From: Quercus robur
Lineage: Eukaryota > Streptophyta > Magnoliopsida > Fagales > Fagaceae
Length of the DNA: 64,000 nt
Assembly: GCF_932294415.1 (NCBI RefSeq)
Contig: NC_065538.1
Span: forward strand, 24,949,957 to 25,013,956
Direction: 5' to 3'
Each line of letters begins with the position of its first letter. Positions within the stretch are counted from its first letter, which is position 1. A program made the position numbers and the translations under genes. Below are positions 10,433 to 22,539 of this stretch, piece after piece. Below the pieces are notes generated by a model. That model made no database searches and was not told the origin of the DNA. It worked only from the letters and a program-made list of their open reading frames with translations.

Positions 10433-10921
10433 AAGTCTTTAGTCAAGGATCTTAAGATTTTCCTAACTATCTTAGATTCCTCATAAACTTCACCCAAATT
10501 AAAAAGCAGAGTTTACTATGTCATTTAGTTTGGCACAAAACTCATCAAAAGTCTCATCATTTGTCATACTAATGCTCTCAAACCTAAAAGTTATTAATTT
10601 TTACAACTTTTGTACCTTCATGCACAATTTGTAGGATATTCCAAGTAGTATGTGATATCTTTACATTAGAAATCCTTTTGAATTCTTCTATTGAAACGGC
10701 ATTGAACATCACAATCATAGCCTTACTGTTAAAGTTGCTGCTTCTTTTTGAGCATCAGTCCATTAAGCCACAGGAGTGGCAAGTCTTTCTCGACCAGTTT
10801 CCACAGACATCCAAACTCTCTCATCTAGAGATTTCAGGAAGGCTTTCATCCTTACCTTCTAGTAGGCATAGTTATTCCCATCAAAGTGGAGAGGGATCAC
10901 TAGAGAGTGACCACGTTTCAT
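10433..10921 (-). pseudogene. Copia gag N-terminal (UBN2) half of the older element
   Basis: This continues the gag interrupted at 807. From the ATG at 10921 the minus strand reads HSLVIP-HFDGNNYAY then a stop, KVRMKAFLKSLDERVW, several more stops, and near 10433 FDEF-AKLNDIVNSAF and RKILRSLTKDF. That runs straight into the text at 807. These are the UBN2 words of Sirevirus gag, also seen at 18847-19250. Stops and frameshifts throughout mark it as old and dead. Confidence 0.8.
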
Positions 10922-10976
10922 GACAGTAGGGGTCAGGATCAACTCTAGGTAAAACTACCTAATCAAGAGCTAACCC

Positions 10977-10988
10977 ACACTAATACCA
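10977..10988 (-). other. Degenerate primer binding site of the older element
   Basis: On the minus strand it is TGGTATTAGTGT, a decayed match to TGGTATCAGAGC, two bases from the LTR end at 10991. Confidence 0.75.
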
Positions 10989-10990
10989 CT

Positions 10991-11868
10991 TGTTAGTTCA
11001 TTTAGACCCCTATACACTTAGATTGTTTAACCTAATTAAATACCAAGTTATTACTTAATTCATTTAAACAGATCCAGGTTGGACATAAACAATCATATCA
11101 CTTAATGTGGAAAAGTAAAGAATGCAAGCAATATGTTGACCCAGGAAAACCAAATAAATCGTCTAGTTTCAAGGTAAAAAACCTGGGAATGATTTAATCT
11201 AAACTATCCTCAAGGTAAAAAATTCACTAAAATAGAATGGAAGTTTTATAATAGTTTTTTCCCTAAATCTAAAGTTACCTATTGTAGTACTTACTCATGT
11301 GATCACACAACTTCGAATCCACAAACTCTTCAATTTGAATTTGTCACACACAAACACCCACATTTGTGACTTTGAAATCCTACTTAAAGCTTTAGATCAT
11401 CAACATTTTTTGATCTTGTAGCAATAACGTATCTCCACCGATTCTATGGATTTTCTTTTTGGTAGACGCTTGTTGAGATAGAAGGTTACAAAACCTCACA
11501 AATTTCACAGGAATAACTTACAAGACTTCCAAGAAGTTTTGAAACGAATTTATGGTTTTCCTTTTATACCTAGTAGTGTTGGACACAAACCCTAAACGTT
11601 TTTGTGGGCTTTGAGCCTGATTTAAATTTTGTAGAATTTGATTCTCGATCGATCAAGCTTGTCTCTCGATTGGTCGAGCTTTGTAGATTCTAAATTATTC
11701 TTTCTGCAACTTGACTGTTCTTGAATCATTACTTAAACCAACATGAGCACTGTCTAACATTGTTCTAAGACTTAAAAATCTTAAACTAGACATGTTTTAG
11801 TTCTTGGTTTGCCGACTTACATAAAATTAGAACCTAAACATTTCTTTCAAAATATTTAGAACCTAAAA
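10991..11868 (-). repeat. 5' LTR of the older minus-strand Copia element
   Basis: Starts TGTTAGTTC on the plus strand. Read on the minus strand it parallels the LTR at 14038-14895 (shared phrases on both sides of CCAACACTACTAGGTATAAAAGG). It has TATAAAAGG and a GATCGATC palindrome near 11645-11690. The outer end is decayed (aaaa where GACA is expected), so 11868 is approximate. Confidence 0.75.
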
Positions 11869-12434
11869 ATTAGGTATGACTCTTTTACCCTTTCTTTTTT
11901 TATCAAATTACATACATTTCATGCATAAATCACTCAAATTTCAGAAATTTTCGAACTTAAGAAAATTTGGGTTTTTGGATGTTTTTGAGTGTTTTCCTTT
12001 AAAATGATCAATGGGTTTTTTGTGTTTGCATGCTATTAACATGATTTCTCTACTTCAATTTGAAAATTTTCATGGTTCGTGAAAATTTTCAAAATTAGGG
12101 TTCATGTGTTCTTGAGGAAATTGGGGGATTTTGTAAAATTGGGCTATAATGAGTAAAATTGATCGTTGTTATTAATTAATTGTTTGATTGTAACATGTTT
12201 TACACTTTTTGTGATAATCAATTTCTCAATTTGTGTGTTTTTGAAAAATTAGGGTTTATGTTCTTCCTAAATTAGGGATGTTTCATAAAACTTGATTTTC
12301 CATGTCAATTTTTCAAAAATTTGAAAATTTGAACACCTCAATGCATTAGATCATGCATTATTTAAGTCAATGGATCATGCATCATATAGATTTTGAAGAT
12401 TGCACATATATATCATGTTTATCTCTCTAATGCA

Positions 12435-12435
12435 G
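12435..12435 (+). other. Conserved leader-intron splice acceptor
   Basis: CTCTAATGCAG|TTTGCCC, 54 bp before the decayed start of the third ORF. The upstream sequence is alignable by eye with the predicted intron 21927-22472. Confidence 0.4.
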
Positions 12436-12489
12436 TTTGCCCTTGTTTTTGTGTTTCTGTTCTCTTTCCTCCCTCTTTAGATCTTAAAA

Positions 12490-13634
12490 GTGGCCCCTAA
12501 CAAAGCTAAAACCAAAGTCAAAACTATAGCCAAAAGAGTAGTAGGGTCCACTTCTACCTCTGATGAAGAATTTGATCAAATTAGGTTTCATACTCTTCCA
12601 AATGCTCAAAAGTTTGAAACTTTGGTTAAGTATAGATGTATCTGGATTGAAAGGCAGATTAACCTAGATGAGTTAAACCCATTTGTCAAACCAAATCTAG
12701 AGTCTGGGAGTTGGTTACCTCTTTGTTCTTGTCTAATGTCTCATGCTATAGCCTTGATTAGAGAATTCTATTCGAATCTCTCTATTCACTCTACTTCATC
12801 TGGTGGTCACTTCTTGACTTCTTGGATTCAAGGTGAAGAGTTTCAAATAACTAAGAAGGTAGTATTTGATGCTCTTTTTGTGCCTCTTGTTCAATGTCCG
12901 CCCTATCCATACACTGTGTCCCCTCATCTAGATGATGTCATGTCGCTTCTCTATGGAAGACCTATCTCTTGGGATTTTGAGCTTAGACTCCATTCTCATG
13001 AGTTAACTAAGCTTAACTATTTGCTGTTTAGGATTGCTTGTCATTGCATCTTTCTTATTTATCATGTGCAAATCATTCCTATAGATAGGTGTATCCCCCT
13101 ATACGCTCTCATTACTGGTGGTTTCATATGTTTTCCCTCTCTCTTCATTCAAATCATAGTTGAGGTCCATAGGAATAACACTAGGAAACAACATCTCCTC
13201 TTTCTTGTCTTTATTGGTAGGATCTTAGACTTCGTAGAGTTAGAGCATTTCCCTTCTTTAGAGTTGATCCATCTAATAGCACCCATAGGAGCTACCTTCC
13301 TCAAACAACGCAATGCATATGACAATCCTGTTGAACTGAGGATATACCAATTGATCCTATAGCTACTGTTGCTGATGATGATGATGAGGATGATGCTGAT
13401 GAAGATGTTACTATTGCTACTGGTCCTTCTACAGCCTCTCCTTCTCTCCACTCTATGCATGAGAGAGTACTTAAGACACAGTCGTCATAGCATATCATGA
13501 TGGAGACATTCATGACAACACAAGCTACTCATGGATAGCTTTTGGATGATCTCATTATGGATGTAGCTGCCTTGAGAGTTGATTTTGCTGAGTACAGGAG
13601 TTCTTTTCCACCACCTCCACCCTCAGATACTTGA
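12490..13634 (+). pseudogene. Third ORF of Copia element, decayed
   Basis: The frame opens at GTG where the relative at 22540 has ATG. It has a basic N-terminus (NKAKTKVKTIAKR) and core words LIREFYSNLS and LIAPIGATFLKQR that match the ORF at 22540-23614. The frame closes at 13362; an Asp-rich linker and a C-terminal helix (DDLIMDVAALRVDF) continue in another frame with two further stops, ending in Pro-rich PPPPPSDT. Same protein family as 2703-3752. Confidence 0.75.
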
Positions 13635-13640
13635 TGATTA

Positions 13641-14037
13641 CCTTTGGCAATACGTAACAAAAAGAGGGAGTAGATGTGTGAGCTCTAGTGCTTAGGAGGA
13701 GTAGTTTTTGTTTTGGAGATGTATATGAGTTTGTCTTTTCATGCTTAGTATAGTTTGTGGTTATGTTTAGTTTGTTCTTGTTTCACAAACTTAATGCTTA
13801 TTGATACATTGATTATTCTTATTGGATATCTTGTTTTGGTTTGTTTTTTGTGAAATCAAGTACAAGTTATGATTTATACTATATTTTCCACACATGCGTT
13901 TATGGTTTGTTTTTAGTATTTAAGGAATTTACAGATTAATTCTTTCATGATGTTGTTGCTTAATATTGCAACTTGTAGATAGTAGATTATGACTGAATTG
14001 TAGTAGGGCAACGGGAGAGATTGCCAAAGGGAGAGAT
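13641..14037 (+). other. 3' noncoding region with polypurine words and PPT
   Basis: Purine tracts occur at about 13660 (AAAAAGAGGGAG), 14013 and 14026-14037 (AAAGGGAGAGAT, the terminal PPT). CCTTTGGCAAT at 13641-13651 and ATTGCCAAAGG at 14020-14030 are exact inverted complements bracketing the region, the same arrangement as in the other two elements. Confidence 0.65.
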
Positions 14038-14895
14038 TGTCAGGTTCTAAATATTTAGGAAAAAATGTTTAGGTTCTAGTTTTATGTATGTTGGCAAATC
14101 AAGTACTAAAACATGTCTAGTTTAAGACTTTTAAGTCTTAGAACAGTATTAGACATTGCTTAAGATGGTTCAAGTCAAGATTCAAGAACAATCAAACTTT
14201 AGAAAGAAGAATTCAGAAACTGTAAGACTCGACCTATCAAAAGTTGATTTCTACAGAATTGAAATCAAGCCCAAAAGCCCATGAAATTTTTAGGGTTTGT
14301 GTCCAACACTACTAGGTATAAAAGGAAATCCCTAAATTACGTTTTAGAGGTTCTAAGAAGTCTTGTGAGTTACTCCTGTGAGATTTTGTAACCTTCTAAC
14401 TCAATAAGCATCTACATGAAAGAAGATCCATATACAAGAACTAGTAGAGATAAGTTGCTGCATACAAGATTAACTACTTCTAATGGTCTAAAGCTTTGAG
14501 TGAGATCTCAAAGTCACAAACGGGGGTGTTTGTGTGTGACAAATTCAAATAGAAGATTCTGTGGATTCGGAGCTGCGTGTGGTCACGTGAGTAAGTACTA
14601 CAAGAGGTAGCTTTAGATTTAGGTAAAAATCTATTGTAAAACTTCCATTCTATTTAGTAAATTTGTTGCCTTAAGGATAGTTTAGGTTAAAATCCTCCTA
14701 GGGTTTTTTTACATTGAAACTGGACGGTTTCATTAGTTTTACTGGGTCATCATATCACTTGTCTTCTATACTTTTCCATACTTATTGATATGATTGTTTG
14801 TATTTAACCTAGATCTGTTTAAATAAACTAAGTAATAACTTGGAATTTAATTAGGTTAAACAATCTGAGTATTCAAGGGTCTACATAATCTAACA
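14038..14895 (+). repeat. 3' LTR of the older plus-strand Copia element
   Basis: 858 bp, TGTCAGGTTC...ATCTAACA, directly after the PPT. Contains GGTATAAAAGG near 14315. It resembles the inverted LTR at 10991-11868 and, more distantly, the LTRs of 17923-24984. Confidence 0.85.
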
Positions 14896-15957
14896 ATTAT
14901 CTTGAATTTTTTCAAGCATGGAGAATATACGAAGATTATGTAATCCAATGATGAATTTATCAAAATTCGCATCCAACTAAAAAATATTAAGTCGTTTAAC
15001 ATTGTTTAAAGTTAAGAAATAGTATTTTCTCATTTTAAGAATACTTGTTCCTATTCTCATTAAGGAAAACACAACCAAACAACATAATAGCTATTTCTTA
15101 ATGCTAACTATATCACTACAGTGTCTATTCGCACATACTAAACCTACTCAAGGTTTTGGAGAGACTCCAATCAAGACCTTAATATAATATATGGGGATAT
15201 CACATAACCCAAAAGTTCTATGAGTTTGCCTCAATTATATTATATTAATATCTCGAGTTCTTTACTACTTTTTCTTAATGTGGTTTTTTTTTTTCCTTAA
15301 TCATGCATCATTCATGGACCTTCACACACTATTTATAGGAGCCTATAGTTAGTAACAAGCGTAATTCAAAAATGTCAAATCTTTGATGATTTTGTCAAAT
15401 TTGATTGAGCAGGAATAGAAGAATTATTAAACCTATTCCCCCCAATTGGAATGAGCTAGGGAATCTTTTTTGTGCCTTTTTGTTTGAGTTCATTTGTGTG
15501 CTTTGTGGGCTTGTTTGTGTAACATGCATACTTATCCATGCGTCCAAGTGCGTGCACCACACCCTCGCTCTAACTACTAAAAGGATATTGATAATCTTCT
15601 CACATTGTTGTATATCACTTGTAGGGAAGATAATATCTTGGGATACTCCAATATAGATGTTTATATAATATACATACACAATGTAATTCAAATGATTAAG
15701 CATTTTGATTTAGAGCCAATTATGTTATATTAATTCTTCAACTTTCTATCTTCGGTCTCAAAAAATAAAAAATAAAAAATAAAAATTCTTCAAGTTCGTA
15801 TTTTTTTCTTCCATGGGAGACTTCGGTTCGTACTTGTATCTATACCTGACATTTTGCATGTTGTATAGATGTTAGGTTCAAAAGTTAACTTAAGGGTGCA
15901 ACCTAAGCCAAGTTGAGTATAGAAATGATTCATAAACCATAACATAAGGAGGAGTGG
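14896..15957. other. Intergenic, no gene; one satellite-like fragment
   Basis: 14900-15000 (AAGCATGGAGAATATACGAAG..., then ATGAATTTATCAAAATTC) resembles part of the 345-bp unit at 50646-55972. The rest is AT-rich; the short ORFs near 15400-15700 on both strands have no recognisable domain. Confidence 0.5.
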
Positions 15958-16203
15958 CTGTCAATTTGTTCACAATAATCAGAAATCCGAGCAACTGTTT
16001 CTTGCTTCTATGGGTTTCCTGAAATTATTATATTTCCCCCAATATATTCACCTATTTTCCAACCAGCTAGCACATCCATCAAAGTGGTTTTACCAACACC
16101 CATTAGAGCTGCAAGATCACACGGCCTAAAAGCTCCACTCACACCCTTAATTTAGCAGCTCCAATCTATTTTCTTCAACACCTTGATTTTTCAGTTCTTG
16201 CAA
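15958..16203 (-). pseudogene. Isolated ABCG/PDR NBD2 exon relic
   Basis: The minus strand reads QELKNQGVEENRLELL, then a stop, and after a frame change [39 protein letters not shown]. This is the first NBD2 exon of the PDR gene (compare 60055-60387). The Walker A has lost the middle residues of GVSGAGKTT, and there are stops. It is more diverged from copies A and B than they are from each other, so it is a third, older paralogue or an earlier duplication relic just downstream of copy A. Confidence 0.8.
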
Positions 16204-17035
16204 GTTGCAAGTCAAATTCAAACAAAAACTTCATATATTAGGGCCATAATTTAACATGATCTAGAGTTTTATGCAAGTCTCTTCATTTTCCAAACTTGAA
16301 AGTTACTTGTGTCACTTCATTTTCCATTAAAGTACCAATGGAAAACCACCTAAAATAATGGATTTTGAATATGGCTTCCAAAGTTTTCAAAGCTTCACTC
16401 ACAACTTACAAGGTTCCGTGTATTGGTGTGAGATGAAGGGAATATAAATCTCAATCAATAAATGAAAGAGATGGAAAAGAGATGAAGAGTGTTTTTGGCT
16501 CAAAACCTAAAGCTCTCTATTTTCTTACAAAAAGGTGTTTTTAACGATGATTAGAATGATGTGTGGGAATAGGTGTTATTCTTATCAGAAGTCCCAGCCA
16601 TGCACACCAGCTTAGAATGTGTGTGCTGGCAGTAGCACCGTGGACAGAAAAAGTTCAGAGAACAAAGAACACTGATTGTGCAACTCGGGACCTTGTCGCA
16701 ACTTGGCTGGTTGCAAGATGGTCGCAACTTGCCTAGTCAGCACTCTGATACTGGCTTTTTTCCACTCGTGGAGAGAACAAGTCGCCTGAGGTTGCGAGAT
16801 GATTTTGAATGGAGCTCAAGTACATTCTACCCCAAATACAATTAAGTCCTGAAAAGATACGTTAAAATTATTAAACAAAATACATACAAATTTGTAACTG
16901 AATAAAACCAATAAAAACATAGACTTTTCACCAATTTTATTGGATGTCCATCTTGAGGGGACTGTCGGAAAGTTTGAGGGGTGCTTAGAAAATAAAGGAT
17001 TATTTCATCTCCAAAAATCTTTTTGTTTTTTGGTA
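16204..17035. other. Intergenic; possible decayed LTR, no gene
   Basis: Repeated GTCGCAACTTG and GTCGCCTGAGG words at 16690-16800 recall the CG palindromes of Copia LTRs. GAGGGGACTGTCGGAAAGTTTGAGG around 16955 resembles the PPT/LTR junction at 45333. From about 17035 the sequence matches the 3' flank of copy B (from about 56930). Confidence 0.35.
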
Positions 17036-17922
17036 GATAGGCACAACTTGATCATTTCTACTAACTTAACCCTTTCCAAAAATTGAAGATGAAATCAAGG
17101 AGATGGTTGCATAGAGTAAATAAATAAATAAATCAGGGTTATTTGCAATGGAATTCAAATTCAAAATATGCATGAAATAATGCTAAACATATATTCAAAC
17201 TATGTAAATTCTAATATAAATCTGTGCTCCCTTGTAACTTGTATCAATTAAATGAAATATGTAGCCCTTTGGTTTTTGTTGTTGTGGACATAGGTCTTAG
17301 TGACCGAGTTAATCCCTTCCGTTCTTCATTTTAATCTTCTCCCATGATATTTCAAATCTTTGCACCTACTGCCTTTGGAATTTGAACAGTTTAATAGCTA
17401 CAGCAAAGATGAATGCAAAGAGTGTTCCAAACCCAACAATGACAACTGCAACCACCCCTAGGAAATCATGATTGAAACCGAAATAGTCTCTTACAAACTG
17501 TGATGCAACCAACCCATACATGGTCCAAGCTGGTGGACATGCCCATGAGTACCATCTCCACCAAATAGGGATCCTCTATTGTTGACAAGGTACGAAAATA
17601 AAAGAACAAGGAAAAAATATTAGTAATATGTAATATCTGACATCTGTAAAGGAGAGAGGAGGAATAAAAAATAGGAATACAATTGAAATAAGGTGGAAAA
17701 ACTTACAAGTCGTGGGACTATGAATCCAGAAAAGAGATTCCATATTTAATAAAATGCAGTGGAAATTATGGAAGAAATGTAGAGGTTTGGGGTCACGGCG
17801 ATAGTCATCATGCCATAGAAGGTGAAGTACAATAGTGAGAAATACATGAAGAATAGATACCAGAAGAATTTAGCAGCAGTCCATTCAAATCCAATCAATA
17901 CATATACAAAAATAACATAGAC

Positions 17923-18773
17923 TGTTAGGTTCTAAAGTTTAGGATTTTATGTATTTAGAACTCTAATGTGTATTGTTGGCAAACCATGATCAAAACAATG
18001 TGTTTAGAAGTGTTTAAAGCTAGCTCAAAGTTGTGTGTCAACGTAAAGTTGGAATCGAGTTAAAGCAGGAAGCATTGTGCTTTTCGGCCTGGCTCGATTG
18101 ATCGAAGCTTAAGCTCGATCGATTGAAGCTCGGGCAGAATGCTTTTCTGCAGATTTGTCCAACTCAGCCTTAGTTGTTTTAAAACGTTTTTAGGGTTTCT
18201 TATTTGTCCTAAGTATAAAAGGCAAACCTTAGCCACGTTTTAGTGTTGCTCATATTTGCGGTTTGTGTAAATCTCTTGTGAGATTTAGAGGAGTTTTCCT
18301 TTACACAAACTTAGGGTTTTCAAGGAGAAGATTTATCGACGCCTTGATGATCAATTCAGTTGCTGCCATTGAAGCTTAAAGAAAACACAAGCGGGTGTGC
18401 TTGTAGCTGGTGGTGAATCCAAGAAAGAAGGAGTCCGTGGATTTGGAGCTTGCACGTGGTCGTGTCAGTAAGTTCTACTGGTTGGTAGCAATAAGAAGTC
18501 GAGCGTGAGGGCTTGTAAGTCTTATTGTATGAACTTCGATTCTTTCAAGATAGTGGATTCAAGTTTACCTTGAGGATAACTAGGTCAAATCCTCCCCAGG
18601 TTTTTACCGGTTTGGTTTCCTGGGTGATCATATCTTGTGTTATTTATTTTCCGCTGCTTTGCATGATTTGATCTTTTATATTGTGACAACCTAGACTTGT
18701 TTAATTGGACTAAGTAACAACTTGGCTAATTACCTAGGTTTAATTAATTGTTTAAGGGGTCTAAAAACTATCA
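17923..18773 (+). repeat. 5' LTR of the gag-only Copia element
   Basis: 851 bp. Carries CTCGATTGATCGAAGC and CTCGATCGATTGAAGC palindromic words at 18090-18130 and a TATAAAAGG box at 18214-18222, the likely promoter. Confidence 0.95.
18214..18222 (+). promoter_or_regulatory. TATA box of the 5' LTR
   Basis: TATAAAAGG, about 85 bp downstream of the GATCGATC palindromes; conserved in the 3' LTR at 24425-24433. Confidence 0.55.
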
Positions 18774-18775
18774 AG

Positions 18776-18787
18776 TGGTATCAGAGC
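18776..18787 (+). other. Primer binding site for initiator-Met tRNA
   Basis: TGGTATCAGAGC, two bases after the LTR end. Confidence 0.95.
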
Positions 18788-18846
18788 GAGTAGCTCTTTT
18801 GTTGTTGATCATTTGATCACTGAGCTGATCCTTGACCCCTGTTGTC

Positions 18847-20552
18847 ATGGAACACGGACACTCTCTAGTTATTCCTCCTCACTTTGATGGGAATAATTAT
18901 GCTTACTGGAAAGTAAGGATGAAAACATTCCTGAAATCCATTAATGAGAGGGTGTGGAACTCCGTTGGAATATCCTCCAGACTGTGCATGAAGGCACAAA
19001 GGCTGTCAAAATAAATAAATTGCAACAATTGACTTCTAAATTTGAAAGCATTAGGATGTCTGATGATGAATCTTTTGATGAATTCTATGCTAAATTGAAT
19101 GATATTGTTAATTCTGCTTTTAACTTGAGTGAAATCTATGATTAACCTAAAATTGTTAGGAAAATTCTTAGATCTTTGACTGAAAACTTTAGACCCAAGG
19201 TGACTGCCATTACTGAAATCAAGGATGTGGACTCCATCCTTGTTGATGAACTTGTAGGATCTCTTCAATCCTATGAGTTGGATCTACCCAAAACTACCAA
19301 ATCTAAATCAATGGCTCTTAAGTCAGTTGATGATGTTGAAGGTGGTGGATTTGATGATGAGCTCTCTGCTACAGAGATTGCCTATCTTGCCAAGAACTTT
19401 AGAAACTTTCTCAGGAATAGCAATAGAAAGGCAAGAGGCACAAACACTGCTGAACCTAGAAATTTTAGGAAGCATGATCCCACTAAGGTTAACAACAATG
19501 ATAAGCCTAGAGAAAGAGTAGGTCAATCTTCCAATAATTCCTTGGGCTCTCAGTGTTTTGGATGTCAAGGGTATGGACACATGAAATCTGAATGTCCAAC
19601 CTATTTAAAGTCTAAGAGTAAGGCTATGGTTGTAACCCTTAGTGATGGTGAAGTTTCTGATCATGAGTCTAATTGTGATGAGGATGGAAACTTCATTGCT
19701 TTCACTGCTACTGCTGTAGTTGATAAGAGCATATCTGTTGAAGAGAACCCTTCTGATGGGGAACTCTTTGAAGATGCAAATCTTCAAGAGGCCTATAACA
19801 AACTTCGCAAAGTTGCTGCAAAGGATGCTAAGAATGTTGAACTTGGCTTGAAGAAAATTGAATCCCTTGAGCTTGAAAAGAAAAATTTGCTTGTTAAATT
19901 GTTTGATGCTAATGATCTTTTGAACAATGTGAAAACTGAAAACATGCTTTTGCTTGATAAAGTTAAATCTTTAGAACTTGATTTATCTGTTGCTAGATCT
20001 GCTAATTCTAAACTTGATCAAATGTTGAGTGTTCAAAAGTCGTCTTCTAACAAAACTGGATTAGGTTATGTTGATAGCATCTCTGTGTCCGCTCCCCATT
20101 CCACTAAGTTTGTTCCTTCATCTTCTTCTTCTGAACCTTCAGTGAGTGAGATAGTGAGTGAAACTGTCAAACCCTCTGTGAGTGAGGTTGCTAAACCCTT
20201 AGAAGGTTCATCATCTAGGAAGATTAGGGTTGATCTGAAAGAATCTAAGGCTAAGAAGCCTACCCTATCTAAGGACAAGACACATGATAAACCTACATGG
20301 GTTTGTCACTTTTGTGGAAAGTCTGGACACATCCGTCTAAATTGCTACGAGCTGCAAGCTGCTAAGAGAGCAAACAAACCAAAAGTACATGTGCCTCAAG
20401 CACTTGATCCTATGGTACTTATTGGTGATTTGGTAAAGGCTTTAAACCTTTATTCCAATCCTGGAGTTGGTAATCATTCTCAAGTTAATAAGAACTCCAA
20501 TGCTCGTGGTGCATCTAAAAGATTTTGGATGCAAAAGACTCGACCTAACTGA
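18847..20552 (+). pseudogene. Copia gag (UBN2, two zinc knuckles, coiled coil), damaged at the 5' end
   Basis: Starts ATG at 18847 (MEHGHSLVIPPHFDGNNYAY). The frame shifts near 18955, where part of the UBN2 domain appears deleted, then continues as WNILQTVHEGTKAVKINKL. TAA at 19143-19145 interrupts it. From 19176 a 458-residue frame is intact: CCHC knuckle CFGCQGYGHMKSEC at residues 127-140 of that frame, an acidic region, a long coiled coil at about 195-290, a Ser-rich linker, a second knuckle CHFCGKSGHIRLNC at 377-390, and a stop at 20552. Two knuckles flanking a coiled coil fit Sirevirus-type gag. Normally it would package element RNA in cytoplasmic particles. Confidence 0.9.
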
Positions 20553-21650
20553 GTCTTTCTGACATGGTCCTTATGTTTCATTTGCTCTACCCTTTGTGAC
20601 CATTGTTCTTTGGTTTTTTTTTTTTTTTTTTTTTTTAGGATTTGCATAGCATAACATTCATACATTTCATTCTAGGTGTTTTTTATTTTTATTAAAATAA
20701 AAAAAAAATAAATAAAAAAAGCAAATTTTGTCTTGCACTATTCTTCTTGGTTTTTGAGAACAAGGTTGGTCAATTTATTTTCACATAAAATGTCTTTTGT
20801 ACCTTGTTTAGTTTTGATGAGCTTATTTATTGCACTTTACTAGTTGAAGATTTGTAGTGCATGTTGTGTGGGAAAGATGTTTATGGTTTTTTATTATTAT
20901 GTCTTAATCTTGAAGTCACATGTTTTTAAATGTTGGACTTGAACTTTTAGAGAAAGGCATAAATAACCATCTCACAACTGTTCACTAGCCAATCATGAAC
21001 ACCTTAGTGCATATCATAAGATTTTGTACTCGAGGAAGTGTAGCACATGCACAAAAAGAACATAAGGTGAAGCCTCAGGTTAAATTACTTAATTCTTAAA
21101 ATCAAAATTGGTGTGTACTATTAGGCTTGATGCCAAACTCACATAACTTAAAATTGGAATGTATATTATGAGGCATAAATACAAGAAACTTACATGATTG
21201 CAAGCTTATGATCTAGGAGATGTGGGAGTTATATGATGTAACTCTTTAGGTGATAGTCTCTTTTAAATTCTTTGTGATGAATTTTGTAGACTTTGTGATT
21301 GATTGTCATTCACATATCACCTCACATGTATCTCAAGTTTTTGCTAATCGCACACACTACACGAGTTACTCTTTGCTAAACATTGTACATGTTATTGTGT
21401 GTGTTTATGGTCTGACCAATCAAGTTATTGCAAATACTTTGAATTATGTACAAACTTAATTTGTTGCTTGAAACTTTGTGGAGAATGCAAGAAATTTTGC
21501 TTTTGGGAATTTTGGGCTTAAAATTCTTGATTTGAAAATCATATCATCTCATACTCATGCATTTTTGTTCTTAAGTTTCAATGCCTTGAGTTAAATCATC
21601 TTGTTTTTCAAAATTTGTGTTTTTTCCTCAAAAATATGGTGAGCCTCTGC
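20553..21650 (+). other. Noncoding remainder where pol is missing
   Basis: No pol motif in any frame. Contains a T/A-rich simple stretch at 20613-20720 and short unconvincing ORFs. Confidence 0.7.
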
Positions 21651-21654
21651 CTAA

Positions 21655-21775
21655 TTCGATCGGTCCAATCTGTTTTTCGACCAATCGAAATTTTTTTTAA
21701 AATTTGAGAGAGGGAGTCTCTATCTGTTTCGACCAATTGAGGCTAATTTTCGACCGATCGAAACTCGTGAATCAG
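21655..21775. repeat. GATCGATC-type palindromic words before the third-ORF leader
   Basis: TTCGATCGGTCC, TTCGACCAATCGAAA, TTCGACCAATTGAGG and TTCGACCGATCGAAAC occur within 120 bp. The LTR of the same element carries related words (CTCGATCGATTGAAGC). This parallels the LTR/leader pairing in the element at 808-10432, but with a different core word. Confidence 0.6.
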
Positions 21776-21926
21776 GTTTTTCAAAAAGGCAGAATTGGAC
21801 TTTTTCAAAGTTACTTTTCAAATTATTTTCAACTTTTCTCTCTCTCCGCGTTGGCTCTAGGCTCCACCATCCATTTTTTATCGTTTTCCTTCAAGATTTT
21901 TGCAAGGTTTTTGTCCTTGGAAGCCG

Positions 21927-22472
21927 GTAAGTCACTTTTGCCCTTCTTTTTCAAGTTTATTTCTTGATTTCATGCATTTTTCATGCATTATCATGGGTAT
22001 TTTCGACACTTTCAACATATTGGGGTTTTTGATGATTCGAACCTATTCTTGTGAAATTGATCAATGGGTTTTTGTGCTATGATGCTATAATGATGTTCCC
22101 TATAGTTTAATTTGATCAATTTTGTGGTTTTTGAAAACTTGAAAATTCTAGGGTTTTGAATTTGATCCGAATTGGGGATTTTGTCAAATTAGCTTAAATT
22201 GATGAAATTGACTTATCCAATTGATGTATTTGGTTATTATTTTTGTTATTATATCATGTGTAATGATCAATTCGTCAATATTTTTCAAATTGATCAAGTG
22301 GTTTTCCAAATTTTGGGGTTTTTGTGTTAAAAATCTTAATGTTCAAACCAATTTTGTAATTTGAACCTTTTGGACTTAATTCGCTGCATTAAAACATGCA
22401 TCATGACATTTAAACTTGTTCATGCATCATATAGATTTTTATTCTATATTCTGTTTTTGTGCTAACTTGCAG
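21927..22472 (+). other. Predicted 5'-leader intron of the third ORF
   Basis: Donor GCCG|GTAAGT and acceptor TGCTAACTTGCAG|TCTG, with a TGCTAAC branch-point-like word just before the acceptor. The interior aligns by eye with 11950-12430, so the intron is conserved between two elements. Confidence 0.55.
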
Positions 22473-22539
22473 TCTGCCATTGGTTTTGGTTTTGTGTTTT
22501 TGTTCTTTCGCTCTGTGTTTCGATCCTTATCTTAGCACC

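Larger units (their letters stand above)
11869..14895 (+). mobile_element. 3' part of an older plus-strand Copia element
   Basis: Contains the leader intron of a third ORF (similar to 21930-22470), a decayed third ORF (12490-13634), polypurine words and a 3' LTR. Its 5' part is missing: the minus-strand LTR ends where this begins, as expected if the older minus-strand element inserted into it, with the other half left of the window. Confidence 0.7.

Noticed and set aside
13149..13513. Two Ser/Ile-rich minus-strand ORFs
   Set aside because: They are antisense to the Asp-rich linker of the decayed third ORF.
15395..15703. Overlapping ORFs on both strands
   Set aside because: Neither has a recognisable domain, and opposite-strand overlap in AT-rich DNA is common by chance.
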